A stretch of 64,000 bases of DNA. Origin: Anastrepha obliqua (lineage: Eukaryota; Arthropoda; Insecta; Diptera; Tephritidae). The stretch lies in NCBI RefSeq assembly GCF_027943255.1, contig NC_072895.1, forward strand, positions 24,030,001-24,094,000. The letters run 5' to 3'. This document shows positions 10,977-22,689 of the stretch, piece by piece (position 1 is the first letter of the stretch; the number at the start of each line of letters is the position of its first letter). A program made the position numbers and the translations under genes. The notes beneath the pieces were generated by a model. The model had not been told where the DNA came from, did no database searches, and saw only the letters and a list, made by a program, of their open reading frames with translations.

Positions 10977-12221
10977 AGTTCGTGCGGTTTTTTTTCGAAA
11001 TTTGAAACTTTATTGACGTAAAATGGTTACAAATTTAATATTCAAAGTATTGTCCATCGCTTACTACTACTTTTTCCCATCTTTCTGGCAATTCACGGAT
11101 TCCCTTTGTGAAAAATTCGGTCGGTTTTGCCGCAATCCACGAATCGATCCATTTTTTGACTTCATCGTAATTACGGAAGTGCTGGTCAGCCAAGCCATGT
11201 TGCATCGATCGGAAGAGATAGTAATCGGATGGCGCAAGGTCTGGACTATACGGCGGGTGGGGTAGGACATCCCATTTGAGCGTTTCTAAGTATGTTTTGA
11301 CCACTTGTGCAACATGTGGCCGAGCATTGTCATGTTGCAAAATAACTTTGTCGTGTCTATCGGCGTATTGCGGCCGTTTTTCTCGCAGTGCTCGGCTCAA
11401 ACACATCAATTGTCGTCGGTAGACATCCCCCGTAATCGTTTCATTCGGTTTCAGTAGCTCATAATACACAACACCCAGCTGGTCCCACCAGATACACAGC
11501 ATAACCTTCAGGCCATGAATATTCTGCGCCGACGTCGATGTTGAAGCATGGCCAGGGTATCCATACGTTGCCCGACGTTTTGGATTGTCGTAATGGACCC
11601 ACTTTCCATCGCCAGTCACAATTCGATGCAAAAAAACCTTTCTTTTGTGCCGTTGAAGCAGTTGTTCGCATGCCATAAAACGGCGTTCAACGTCTCTTGG
11701 CTTCAATTCATACGGCACCCAATGGCCAACCTTTCGGATCATTCCCATGGCTTTTAAACGTTTGGAAATGGTTGATTGATCAACTCCCAAAGTTTTTGCA
11801 ACCTCTTCTTGCGTTTGAGCCGGATCTTGATCGAGCAATTCCTCCAATTCGGTATCCATGAACTTTGGCGGCGCACCCTCGCGTTCTTCGTCTTCCAAGC
11901 CAAAATCACCACTTTTAAAGCGTGCAAACCACTTCTGGCACGTTCGCTCAGCTAGAGCATGCTCACCATAAACTTCCACCAAGATACGATGACTTTCGGC
12001 TGCTTTTTTCTTCATATTAAAAAATTCCCCGCAAAAACACATTATTTGGCACGAAACTCGACATTTTCAAGTGTGGTAAAAATATTGTTGTTTACGCTTC
12101 AAATAAAAAACTTATACTGACGTTTGTGCCTTACGACAGTAGCTCTCCAATGAATGTTTGGAAATGTGGATCGATGGAATAATAATCAAGTTACGCCATC
12201 TGTTGTAAAACCGCACGAACT
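10977..12221 (-). mobile_element. Near-intact mauritiana-type mariner element
   Basis: A 1245-bp element with perfect 15-bp terminal inverted repeats AGTTCGTGCGGTTTT at 10977-10991 and, inverted, 12207-12221. TA dinucleotides lie directly outside at 10975-10976 and 12222-12223, the expected target duplication. The transposase occupies most of the interior on the minus strand. It is inserted next to an AT-rich simple repeat. Matching ends and a long open frame make this the youngest-looking DNA transposon in the window. Confidence 0.9.
11035..12064 (-). pseudogene. mariner transposase, complete catalytic domain, N-terminal frameshift
   Basis: DDD transposase that would cut and paste its own element at TA sites. 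The natural start appears to be ATG at 12064 (MSSFVPNNVF, as in Mos1-type proteins), but the frame breaks after about 15 codons. The remaining 335 codons are open from ATG 12042 to 11035. Visible there: two helix-turn-helix regions (residues about 14-45 and 78-98), WVPYEL (108-113), TGDGKW with Asp145 (usual GDEKW has Glu where this has Gly), LQHDNARPH with Asp238, and YSPDLAPSDYYLF with Asp273. The last two Asp are 34 residues apart, the DD34D signature. All three catalytic Asp are present. Activity is doubtful because of the frameshift and the E-to-G change. Confidence 0.9.
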
Positions 12222-12814
12222 TATCGATAGACCTATTATTTTTTAAATGCAAACTAAAAAAATTTCAAATCACAATGGAACAAATAAAAACATTTAGTCT
12301 CATAAAAATTAAAAAAAACTATAATTTGATTACGACTCGTCGCCTCCTTTCAGCAAATGTCTCTGAAACTAATTCGACCATGGCAGTTTGAGACGTAAAA
12401 AAGAGCTGCACCATTCAACTGCTTCAGTGACATAGGACTTCTTAAAGACACTCTCTCTATCTCCCTCGCTTGATTCAGGCCAAATATTTCATACCTGTTT
12501 TTCCGTCATATTTCTTTTCAGAGTAGTCAAAGAACCAGTTTTTGCCAATAATTGATTTATGTTCTTAAAAAAGGTATATCTAAAAGGTCCTCTTCTTTCG
12601 AAAGTAGTAGTAAATTTTTGTGTTTTCTTATTTAAAAGAGTAACAATTATTAATAACTAGTGCCTTCGCCTTATGATATCCTTATCTAGGGTAATAATTT
12701 AGATATGTAACACCGTCGGAGTATAGGAGGGGTAGCTGAGGAAGTGTTAAGTTAGTGGATAATATGAGTTTGAGTGGAGTACAACTTTAGGCTCGTTTTT
12801 TGCGAGTTGGAAAT

Positions 12815-13404
12815 TAGTCGGAGAATGTCTGGCTTTTCTCTCGATTGCATCCGAATACTTCGATATTAGGTTTATTTGCGTTCCCGCTCACAGCGACATT
12901 GAGGGAAACCGCGAAGTGAACGAGCTGGGACCAGACAAGAGACCTGTGAGGTAGTTTCTTCGCGAAATTAGAGGATTTTGGTTTCCTTGAGAACCTGTGA
13001 TCTACTACTGGAAAGATGGGCCTCGTGTCAGCTCAGCGAGCACTAGGCTAGTGCGCAAACGTGCAAAATCGCGTGATCCTTCTGGACACAGGTAGATCGG
13101 GGACGCTCGAGGGAGCTTCTAAGGGAGCTTCAAAGCCGCAGCTCTCGAATTTGGTAGGTATCCTTACCGGATATTGTTCGTTAGGTGTCCATGCAGTGAG
13201 ACTTGGGATTGCTTTAAGTATTTTCAGCAGAAGCTGCCTGGAGGGTGAGGTGAATTCATCCCAGCATCTTCTTCTCAGCTGCCCTGCTTTCGTCGAGCAA
13301 AGATTTAGACATCTGAGCTATCACTTTTTTGGTACACCTGCGCGTACGATTGGCACGTACACTTCTGTTAGTTTTTTGACCGAGCTACTCCTCCCATTTT
13401 GTCG
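12815..13404 (+). pseudogene. LINE 3' part, family B: RNase H end and zinc-binding tail
   Basis: Decayed C-terminal part of a non-LTR ORF2. The RNase H end is at about 12840-12960 (readings near FDCIRIL and an H-S-D-I-E-G-N-like block), then a tail read TGYCSLGVHAVRLGIALSIF, FSRSCLEGEV and NSSQHLLLSCPAFVEQRFRH, the C...H-x4-C zinc-binding module. The same linker recurs at 21690-21870 and 45780-46140, so three family B copies are present. Frame breaks and stops throughout. Confidence 0.65.
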
Positions 13405-13570
13405 TGTGCGTCTTGATGTGGTTCAACAAATGGAGAGACCTACAGCTTTAAGTCGACTCCGAAAGGCAAATGCTTTTTATGAGGCACTTTTTTATGGCAC
13501 AAATACACTCGGAGGTTTGCCATTGCCTACTGCGGGGTGGCCGCTATTAGAAAAAACTTTTTCTTCTACT
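13405..13570 (-). repeat. Dispersed repeat R1 copy (minus orientation)
   Basis: Reverse complement of the sequence at 56530-56755. Shared blocks include TTTCTAATAGCGG, GGCAATGGCAAACCTCCGAG and ATTTGTTGAAC-like text. A third copy is at 39886-40010. The apparent coding extension at 13420-13500 of the upstream ORF is simply this repeat. Confidence 0.75.
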
Positions 13571-13740
13571 TCTACAAACGTAGTGAGCCACCGTTGGTCG
13601 TCATCTTCTAATCCAAAGGCCCTTCTTGCTTTTTTTACCTGCTGTTTGGTTATTTTCTTTATGGTTTCCCCACCCCCTGTATGGTATCACAACGTACGAA
13701 TTTCGATGATTTGTCTAAGGGGGCATAGGCAGTCATCCTA

Positions 13741-15640
13741 ACTTAACAAGGTTAATGTGAACAAAGAGGAGTGTAAAAAGGGAAAAGTTTTTTATGGAAA
13801 AAAGCAGCGAAAATTAACAGCAAGCTACAATTACGTCAGCTCAATAGCTGATTCTGTAAAACTCACTGAGAGGCGAGGGGTGGTAAGGCGATATGAGCAA
13901 CTTTTGGTATTCTCTTAAACGCAAAAATTTACAGCTTCATTCTAATTTTGATAAAATTTTGTACACTCTATTACTGACATTGGCTTTTGATACGCTTCAA
14001 GTTAAAAAAAATTAAAACTTTACTAATGAGGTTAGTTAGTTATTGAATAAAATTCAAGTTATTTTTGAGTAAGAAAATTGCTTACTCTTTGATTTTTTGC
14101 TGTCACCACTCCTCTGAAGTTAAGCAAACTCTGTGCATTGCTGCGAAATTCGTTGCCAATCGGCAAGTTTTTATTAGACATGGGTTTTGTTTAAACCCTG
14201 AGTAAGACCGCTTAATTTGGAAAATTTCATAATTACAAAAATGCAAAAAAAGAGAAAAAACTACAACTGAAAAACTTGCCAAAGCAAGGAGTGTACGAAT
14301 GACACACATGAGATTAGAGAGGCAAAAAAACAAGATAAAAAAGTATTGCGTATTTAAGCAAAAGTAAAATAAAAACTACACTTGAAGGGTAGCTTAAAGA
14401 GGCCAAAAAAAACGGGAGCGCCTTTATTGCCCCTTTTTTGAACGAAATTTTCTGCTTACATTTCTGGGTTAATTAAACGCATTTAGCATTGAATTAATTT
14501 AATCGCTTCACGTCGGCTACTTCAAATGGCAAAAGTAGCGTTGCGCGATAAACAGCAATAGCAATCAAACACACGCACACACACACATCAGAAAAAAAAT
14601 AAAAGGAAAAGAATAGAAAAAGTAATGACACCTACGACGACAGCGAATTTACGGCGCCTTCGTCAAAAGAACGCGCAAATGCAAATTCAACAAATTCACT
14701 TCACCGCCCAAAGGGAGGAACAAAAAAAAACAGAAGCAGAAAAAGAAAAAGAAAAAAGACAAAAAAATCGTATCTGGTGCAAATTTCCACCTATTTTCAA
14801 ACACACTAACGGGGTCAACACAAGCGCCCGTAAATGTTTCAAAATACTTAACGCAAACGCATGCACAAACGCCTTGAAATATGCAAAATGTTTGATCGTT
14901 ACTTTTTTATTTTGCGTTGTTGTTTTTGGTTTTTTCTCTTTGTTTTCCGAACTAAGACTTGATATTCACTTGCGCTCGCATTTCATTTGCAAAACGTGCA
15001 CTAACAAGTGCGACAATTTGACTAGCGTTTCATGCAAATTACATACAACGCAGTTAGACTGAATAATCCAAAGTGACGCGTGGGCTTTGCAAAGTTTCGA
15101 TAATTAAGCGACAAAAGCCACGACGACAATGCACTGCACATTTAATTAAGTACTCGTATTTCGCGCTAATACATTTACAATAGAAACAACCACACTTATT
15201 TAGAACTCTGCGCGCATATCAAAGTGATTTTGAATTTCGAAGTATTTCTAAAGTTGAACTGTCAGCGACACTGGACGCCGAACGACTGCAGGCCTGCAGG
15301 TCGCTATGGTATTCATGCTAGCATACACACATACACACATACTTCTATATATATATACACACATATACATACATACATATGGGCTAAGCAAAGAGTCATT
15401 GAAGTAGAATAGAAAAAATGCAGAGAGGAAGTCAAGCGGCGAATGGATGTATGAAGTGAGAGGCTTTTAATCAAATGCTGTTCAATAGCGTTGCGGCGGA
15501 TTAAGACCACAGAATCCAACAAGTCGGAGAGCCATTCACATCAACATAGTACGTAGAAGGCTTAAGCATTTATGAGAGCACACCCTCCCACACATATAAC
15601 ACATATGACACATGTGATAAAGGGTGCTACATTTCAGTGT
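13741..15640. other. Non-coding, no recognised feature
   Basis: Mixed sequence with A-rich tracts at 14580-14770 and a microsatellite of CA, TA and CATA units at 15320-15380. The ORFs at 14103 (minus) and 14625 (plus) are lysine- or hydrophobic-rich readings of these tracts with no family resemblance. Confidence 0.5.
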
Positions 15641-15644
15641 AATT

Positions 15645-16255
15645 AAAAAAAAAGAGAGAGTGAAAGAATATATATCCAAATAAATTCACAATATTTGCTG
15701 AGAATACAAATAGACAAAATTTACAAAAAACGGAGAAGCGTCAACCGGTGTAGGTAAACGCCGGACATGAACCATGGCAACAACGCGTACTACTTCGGGC
15801 GTTTATCACCCGCACAAACGCAGCGATTCCAGGACCGCAGCAACGGCACAAAATACCCCAAGGCAATACCAATAAATACGACGCCGGAATGGATTGCACA
15901 TTAAAGTACGCACAAGCACTAGCCAGGAAACGGAAATAAGCGTCAAAAAGTAGGCACCAAAACAAACGCCAAAAAAATTGGGACCAAAAAACGCCCCAAA
16001 CAGTAGGCACCAAGGAAATATAACGTCAAAAAGTAGGTACAAAAATATATTTCCTACAAGTTTGCTCCAACAAACAAACGACAAAAAGTAGGCAGTGTTA
16101 TTTCTCACTAGAAATTAGCAACCACAAGGGAAAACTCAGGAAAAATAGCCTAAAGTGTATCTAAGATATATAGAAGGTATAGCTTTCTCTCTGCTTTTCC
16201 TCTACGTTATATCTTTTTTCTCTCTCGCGGAACGAAAATGCCCAAAACGTTGCGT
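15645..16255 (+). repeat. Dispersed TIR-element family T, copy 1 (truncated at both ends)
   Basis: Closely similar to 26515-27110: shared text runs from AGAATATATATCC/T through AAACGGAGAAGCGTC and a block of short repeats on the motif CCAAAAAGTAGGCACC, then TAGGCAGTGTTATTTCTCA, to GAACGAAAATGCCCAAAACG. It lacks the GAAGTGAAACTT ends seen in the 26458 copy. ORFs on its minus strand are rich in Trp, Phe and Leu and are by-products of the repeat. Confidence 0.8.
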
Positions 16256-16429
16256 TATCATTGTGCAAAATCCATGAGTTTTCTTTCCACAAAGTGGGCT
16301 ATTTCCTACGCACATTCTCTCTCAAACGTCGCATAACTTCCACAGAATATTCTTTATTTATCATTTACCGCAAAACCATTTGGAACGAATTCCAAGTGCA
16401 CATGATAATCAACGTTCTCTTTGAGAGAG

Positions 16430-17045
16430 TCGCATGACTTTCACTTTTCATCGACTTTGACGTGGATTTTTGGGTTTCGGCTCATGTGGATAGCGCCATT
16501 CAGCCGCCTGTTGAGTAGTTCACTAGTTTGCATGTGAAACTCATATACCCACGTCCCATCACCTGTTATGATGCGCTGGATAAACGTTGGGTTCGAATTC
16601 ATTAGCTCAAGCATGTATCCAAGAATGGACGGTACGAGGGCGCAGAAAAAAATCGTAGAAGCCAGAGCGTTCAACACAAGATCAAGAGGAAAGCCGAGAA
16701 CAAGATGGACCGACGAACTAAAGGACGACATCAACAAACTGAGGATAACGAACTGGAAAAAAGTCGCAAGCGTTCGAGACGTTTGAAGGTCCCACGTGCA
16801 GCAGGCCAAAGCTCACAAAGAGTTGTTGTCTTCAGCCACCTTCTTCTGATGAATTTTTTGAAAGAAATTGACTCTCTTGGAAGAAGTCAAGCAGCCACGC
16901 GTCTCATGCCCAATTGATGGTGAAAAATGTTGCGAATTGATTTGTGCGACACGCGAAGGTCACGAGCTACCTCCCTCAAACTGACTGCGTAGCGTTGACA
17001 AATAAATGAAAGGTGTGGCGTCTCAGGCTTCAGATCTGCATCTAA
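16430..17045 (-). pseudogene. mariner transposase relic split by a LINE tail
   Basis: Minus-strand mariner pieces flank a foreign insert. Upstream in the protein (16830-17040): a reading like LLPRESISFKKFIRRR and KKVAED. Downstream (16441-16616): MLELMNSNPTFIQRIITGDG, then TWVYEFHMQTS, the first catalytic Asp block (GDE changed to GDG), and a decayed stretch to NPKIHVKV. Joined conceptually, VAED and MLELMN are adjacent in this class. The second and third catalytic Asp are absent. Confidence 0.7.
16617..16828 (+). mobile_element. 5'-truncated LINE tail inserted in the mariner relic
   Basis: Plus-strand reading TRSRGKPRTRWTDELKDDIN, then KLRITNWKKVASVRDV, then SHVQQAKAHKEL in a neighbouring frame. 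This R-G-R-P-x-x-R-W...D-D-I...W tail is the C-terminus of one class of non-LTR reverse transcriptases. Only about 210 bases remain, typical of severe 5' truncation. It interrupts minus-strand mariner sequence that can be matched on both sides. The boundaries are estimated from where mariner coding stops and resumes. Confidence 0.65.
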
Positions 17046-17247
17046 AAGACCTGCTTGGTATGGTTTAATAACTTGATGCTGCTCTAATTACAGCTAAATA
17101 AAAAACAAAAATTTCTTGTAAAAAGGCAGGTCAGTGTTCGCTATTTTCCACCAACAAGTTTCAAGCGATTTTTATTCGCGAAATTTGCATAAAACTGTAC
17201 AAGGTTTGAAGTGTGCTGAAGGAGCTGACAGAAGAAGACTTGCAGCT

Positions 17248-18695
17248 TGGTTGGTTGGTTAGAGTGGTGATTCATCCTGAATCCAACTAGCGCTTCCGCA
17301 CCATTTTGTTGCCACATCCTCGTTACCAACTTGTTATTTACGGCATGACTATACCCAGTCTGTGCGGTTCAGGCACCTTATTAGGTTGTTGACATCTAAG
17401 CCGGACAGTTGTTCGAGCTCCTCGAACAGCGGTTTGCCCAGGGTTAACATTCTGTCCTTCCATAGGGCAGGGCATTCGCAGAGGAAATGCAAGATTGTTT
17501 CCTTTTTCTCCGGTTGTTTACAACTGTGACAGTATGTGTTGTGAGGGATGCCCATTTTGGTTGCTTGTTCTCCGACAGTCCAAAAGCCGTTAGTCTCCGG
17601 GCGTCCCGTCGTTTCATGTTTAACAATATTGACGATTGCTTGAAGTTGCAGGTGAACCATAACGTCCTGCTAATTTTGCATTTCGTCTGGTCTATACGTC
17701 TACAATCCGTGATTCGGAGGTATTTTGGGGGCACTGTATTCTTGCGAGATCGTTATTTATGGCAGATTCATCTGCTTTTTCATTACCTTCAATCTTCCGA
17801 TGTCCCGCGACCCAGGTTAAGATAACTTTATGGTTTTCAGTCAAGGTGGAAAGGCTATTCCTACTTTGTTCTACCACTATAGAGGTTGTTGTAGCTGAAT
17901 CCAGTGCCTGGATTGCAGCTTGGCTATCCGAAAGAATAGCGATAATGCCCTTAAAAGAGAAATCTGCGTTAGTAGTCTACAAGCTTTGCCAATTGCAAGT
18001 ACTTCCGCCTGGAAGACAATGGAGAGAGACGCACAGATTTTCAAATTTTAAGTCTATGAGAACATATACCAGCTCCAATACCACAATCCATTTTAGAGCC
18101 ATCTGCATGGACTCTAGTGTCGAAGTTGTTTAGTGAGAGTCCCTTAATCCCGAGAATTCCTCCTTAGATGGAAAGAGAGTTTCAAAATTCCTATTGAATG
18201 TTACCGTCGGGACGATGTAATCAGTTCTCACCGAGGTTAACTGAGTTTGTCGCAATAATAGACTTGCGTGACCATAAGTTTTTTCTTTCCAGCGACCCGC
18301 TTCTTTTACCCTAAATGCATTCATGGTTGCCGTCTTCTTAATATGTAGGTCTATTGGAATAACGTGTGTCGGTGCGTTAAGAGCCTCCCTAGGATATAAT
18401 CTGATTACACCGACCGTACGTGCACAGGCTGATCCTTGTATTCTGCCAAGTAATTTGGCATTGTACTCTCTCCCTAGAGCTTTCCACCAAAGTGCCGAGC
18501 CATAAGATAAATTTGCTCGTATAATCGCCTTGTACAACCATGATGCATGCTTAGATTGACGACCCCATCTTCTTCCAAGCATACGTTTACAGGCATATAA
18601 GCTTTTCTTACCCTTTCTTCGACGTTTAATTTCCAGCTAAGCTTGGAGTCCAAAATTACCCCTAAGTACTTTGTTCTCGGTGAAAGAGAGAGGGT
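17248..18695 (-). mobile_element. 5'-truncated RNase H-bearing LINE insertion (family C) with 12-bp TSD
   Basis: The 12-mer AGACTTGCAGCT flanks this segment exactly (17236-17247 and 18696-18707). On the minus strand it reads LSLSPRTKYLGVILDSKLSW, KAIIRANLSYGSALWWKALG (18130-18582), an RNase H with LSDSQAAIQAL and LTWVAGHRKIEGNEKADESA (17692-17960), and a zinc-binding tail CHSCKQPEKKETILHFLCEC ending LNRTDWV (17349). Frameshifts and stops occur between blocks. The 3' end, without poly(A), falls in GGTTGGTTGGTT-type sequence identical in type to the copy at 46203. RT catalytic sequence was lost by 5' truncation. Confidence 0.88.
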
Positions 18696-18707
18696 AGACT
18701 TGCAGCT

Positions 18708-20155
18708 GTCACAATCAAATAATCTAAAATATGTGCTTTAGCCTATTCTAACAAGACATTAGAAAATTTCGCAGAGACAGCTCAAATTACCATGTTTTAT
18801 AAAAGTCCTCTTATAACTTATCCAACTCCAATCACCCTGTATCCCAAAGTAACACACACATATGTAGATTGTTGAGTTTCAGAAACAATGGAAGTAACAC
18901 AATACTCGCGTAGACATACATACATATATACATACAGGCAAGGCAGAAATTATGCTTTCGATGACAAAGCCACTACGTAAAGGTGTAGCCACTGCATCAA
19001 ATGCCCAGCCCTGCTTCTATTTCTGCATGTGAACATTTTAGAGGCACACAACAGCAAACTCGAATGAATCGCATTAAAATATTGTTAATTGCCAACAAAA
19101 GCACCCAGGAGCTTTGTGTACAACACTCCGAGTCATACACGAAGCCTGTAACCTGCAAATAAAGCGAGGAATGAATAGAGCAACAAAAGCAAACTCGAAA
19201 CAATACAACATCACAGAAATGCCACAGAATAAGCGGCCTAGCAATCGGCAAGCATAGGAGTGAAGAGAATAGGATACCGTAAAGTTTGTGTGTAAAGAAA
19301 AAAAGAGAGAGAGAGCGCGAGTGTACTAACACAGCCTGCAGAAAACCACTAGAAACTGTGATCAGAGGCAGAGTAGAGAGCATGAATTTGCAAGTGCGGA
19401 GATGTAGAGCACACACTCAGTATTTCTATTTTTTCTCTAATCAATTTACGAGTATGTAACATTGTTAGTGTGGACATGAGGCTTTGATGTCGCTTGATTG
19501 ACTGGCAGTGATCAATAATGGCAGGTGGTAAAATGTGAACTCCAGCTAGCAGCCATCTGTTCAAAGCGCCAATCACAACAACTAAAACTACAATGCACTT
19601 GTGTTTTTGTTCGTACAGCAGACTATTGTGTATGCGTATGTGCGTGCGTGGTGTGTGATGAGTGTGTGAGGGACGACAATGAAGATTTTGCGACACTACA
19701 AATTGGCACCCACACAGATTGCAGCAAGTAGTTTTACTGCTCCAACCACATTTTATAAATACATCCATGCATTTATTGGCCCCAGGCGGACAGCCGTTTA
19801 TTCGAGTGGAAATTGATGCTAAGCTTCGAACGGGCGAGAATGTTTAAATATAACAGCAGCAGCAACATCAATGCGGACTTTATAAATAAATTCCATCATG
19901 AAGGACCTCATAGCATGAAAGATGTAGTCTATATATTATATAAATACATAAATAGCATAAACTTGTGTATATACATACATATATACAGTGCGCGAAATTT
20001 ATTGAGCCGCATTTGGAAGTTTAACAAAACGACTTTTCGCTGTAAAATTTTTGTATTTTGCGGTATATTAAGAATTTTTCTAAAACAATTTTTTTCAGAA
20101 ACCTTGCAAACCTTAGAAAACCAGTAGTATAATATTTATATTTTTTGTCGATATA
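18708..20155. other. Non-coding, microsatellite-bearing
   Basis: No recognised gene. ATAC/TATA runs at 18915-18942, a GAGA run near 19300-19320 and GTGTG-type sequence at 19620-19670. The 139-codon minus-strand ORFs at 18997 and 19349 are Cys/His-rich chance frames without a domain I recognise. Confidence 0.45.
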
Positions 20156-20169
20156 TTTTTTCACGATCT

Positions 20170-20560
20170 ATAGGCTTACTTTAAGTAAAGAGTTTCCAAT
20201 TACAGGTGATATGAGTGAATGGATTGCGCTATAGAGAGTTGATTAACGATTTTTTATGACCGGAATTGGATGGTATTGATCTGGACAAAGTTTATTTTCA
20301 ACAAGACGGCGCTACGTGCCACACTAGCAACGAAACCATTGAGCTTTTACGGGAAAAGTTTCCGGACCGTGTTATCTCTCGAAGAGGTAGAGGTGATCAC
20401 AATTGGCCTCCGAGATCTTGTGATTTAACACCTGGTGACTTTTCCCTTTGGGGCCACGTTAAAGAGAAGGTATACGCCAACAGCCCAGGGTCGATTCAAG
20501 ACCTCAAAGGTGGAATTCGTGAGGCATACACATACACATACACATCCGATCATTTATATT
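20170..20560 (+). pseudogene. DD41D/rosa-like mariner C-terminal fragment
   Basis: Truncated mariner-like transposase. RELINDFL, stop, PELDGIDLDKVYFQQDGATC is followed by HTSNETIELLREKF, ISRRGRGDHNWPPRSCDLTP and GDFSLWGHVKEKVYANSP. The Asp of QQDGA and the Asp of PGDF are separated by more than forty residues, two more than in the copy at 29215 because of an extra R-G. The 5' half with the first Asp is missing, and the 3' end dissolves into a CATACA microsatellite and then repeat family T. Confidence 0.8.
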
Positions 20561-20574
20561 AAAAAATAGCATTT

Positions 20575-20900
20575 ACGGACAAAAAGTAGGCACCAAAAAA
20601 AACCCCGAACAAATTGTGACCAAAAAACGCCCCAAACAGTAGGCACCAATATATATTTCCTACACGTTTGCACCAACAAACAAGCGCCAAAAAGTAGGCA
20701 GTGTTATTTCTCACTATAAATTAGCGACCACAAAGAAAAACTCGGGAAAAATAGCCTAAGGCATAAGCTCTCTCTCTCCATTTCCTCTACGTCATATCTT
20801 TTTTCTCTCTTGCGGAACGAAAATGCCCAAAACGTTGCATGGTCTTGAAATTCTATTCTCCATTCTCGCTCGTCCATCGGCGCCGAAGAAGTTTCACTTC
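20575..20900 (+). repeat. Dispersed TIR-element family T, copy 3 (5'-truncated)
   Basis: Starts inside the CCAAAAAGTAGGCACC block and runs to the GAAGTTTCACTTC end at 20888-20900, which is the same right terminus as the copy ending at 27177. The left half is missing. Confidence 0.8.
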
Positions 20901-21369
20901 AAAAATTGTCAAACTCTCCAAAAAACATACGTATCTGTCTCGGCGATGACTTCGTGGTTTGAACTAAATTTTTTTTCGCGCGAGCCATTTTCGCGAGCCA
21001 AAATCGCGTAAGCGGTTATCGCGCTAATCAAGAAAAAGATCATTTGAACTTATATTTGATAGCGATAAATCAAAAGCCAAAGAACTTGAAATCAAAGGTG
21101 CTTTCGAGGTATAAACATTTTTAATCCGCTCTAGGAAGAATAAATCATTGCTCCGAAGATTTTATCGAAGTATGTGAAACTGAAGGCGAGTCAACTGACC
21201 CATTTATAATATGGAAAACAATGCAGAGTGAAAGTAACGTCTTCTACTTTATAACGATTTGAAATTTAGTAATGAGCACTTTGCATTGTATAAAGGAACC
21301 GGATTAGTGAAGTTCAAAGATCTGAATGCAAAACGAAGAATTTTCTTTTGAATGCGTTCAAGTCTATTC

Positions 21370-21875
21370 AAGTCCTAAGAAACTTTGGGTTCCTCCCCCT
21401 GTCGACGGATCAATGTACATCCTCGCTTAGTTCAAACGGAATATTCTCCACTCACATTCCATCAAGGGAAGAGTGAACGGGGGTTAGACTTGGAGACAGA
21501 GCTTGGAAGGAAAGGTGGCGGAGGAGTATTTTGCGATGAGACCACTGCAGTGTGTTTCAAGCAAAGGTAGTCGCAATCAAAGAAGCAACTGATTAGCTAC
21601 TTACATGCGTACGAATAGCCAATAAAGTAAATATTTACTACGACAGCAAAGCCCACTCGGGCACTTACGGCCTTTGGTCCAGTTTGGAAATGCCTGGTTT
21701 TTGATTGCATCCGAATTCTTTGACATAAGGCTCATTCGGGTGCCTGATGGCGGATGAGATGGCCAAAAAATGGATATATGAGGTGATTTTCCCGCGAAGG
21801 GAGAGCATTGGGATCTCCTTGATCACCAGCGGTCTGCTCTTGGCAAGATGGGCTTCGCGTCAACTCAGCGAGCGC
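21370..21875 (+). pseudogene. LINE fragment, family B, RNase H region
   Basis: Broken reading with KLWVPPPVDGSMYILA, LETELGRKGGGGVFCDETTA (the G-G-G-V-F region near the start of RNase H), then a decayed block like the one in the 45165 copy (SLEMPGF, LHPNSL) and SGLLLARWASRQLSER. Stops and frame changes throughout. It ends at about 21875 where a minus-strand LINE begins. Confidence 0.6.
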
Positions 21876-21879
21876 TTAT

Positions 21880-22470
21880 TATACCGGCCGTGGCAGCTAC
21901 TGGAAGATTAGCGCCTGTTTTGTCTAGCATATCCACTTTCTCGTTTCCTTCAATTCGCTTGTGTCCTGGAACCCAGTAGATGGTGGTTTGTTTCTCAGTT
22001 CCTAGCTCATCCATTCCGTTCCAGCATTGTCGCACGTAGTTAGAATTTATCATTACAGCTGCTATTGGTTTGCTAGCTGCTTGGCTGCAATGTAAAACTT
22101 TATTTGAGGGTTCGGAGGACTCTTTTCTCTGGCTTCTCGTGCATCTCAGCTTGGAACACACTGCAGCAGTCCGGTAATTTGTATCACTGTTCATAGCCTA
22201 ATTCCGAACGGAATACAGTGACTTCAACATCCTCTTCCATTTTGGAATCGTCTGTGTATATGTTTAAGATTTGACGCCTTGAAAGTTACCCCTCTCGTCA
22301 ACCGTTCTGTTCTAATACTACCTTAGGTTCACTGCTGAAATTTGCTTGAGGAATAACGTAGTCCGAGTTAGGGTTTAAACCTCTGCATATTCGGCTGTGG
22401 CCATAAGACCTTTGAACTAACTTTACTTAAGCACCGAAGTTTTTTGACAAAGCACAAATATTTATGCCTA
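21880..22470 (-). pseudogene. LINE RNase H fragment (minus strand)
   Basis: The open frame 21865-22194 reads MINSNYVRQCWNGMDELGTE followed by KQTTIYWVPGHKRIEGNEKV and DMLDKTGANLPV, the C-terminal RNase H motif of Jockey/I-type LINEs (W-V-P-G-H...G-N-E-x-A-D with Ala changed to Val). Upstream, decayed readings resemble D-x-S-K-M-E-E and Y-R-T-A-A-V-C-S. It is head to tail against the family B fragment. Confidence 0.65.
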
Positions 22471-22689
22471 AGAAGCTTGACATTAGATTGTTTTAATATT
22501 TCTAAATAAATTTGTTCCTCAAAGCCTTAAGCTTTTCAAATTTTTTTGTACACCAAGGAATTTTATAACTCTTATTTCTAGTAGATAGTACACATTTACG
22601 AAAAATATCTTACAGTTTAATTTTAGAAATATCATAGCAAGTTGACAGATTAACTCCAGCAAATAGTGAGAAAAAGACGGGGTTAAGTA

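Noticed and set aside
15741..16108. Trp/Phe/Leu-rich ORFs resembling membrane proteins
   Set aside because: They are minus-strand readings of the family T repeat, and an equivalent ORF appears at 26470-26941 in the other copy.
18130..18582. Independent 150-codon host gene
   Set aside because: YLGVILDSKLSW upstream and the RNase H downstream show it is the thumb/linker region of the LINE flanked by the 12-bp TSD.
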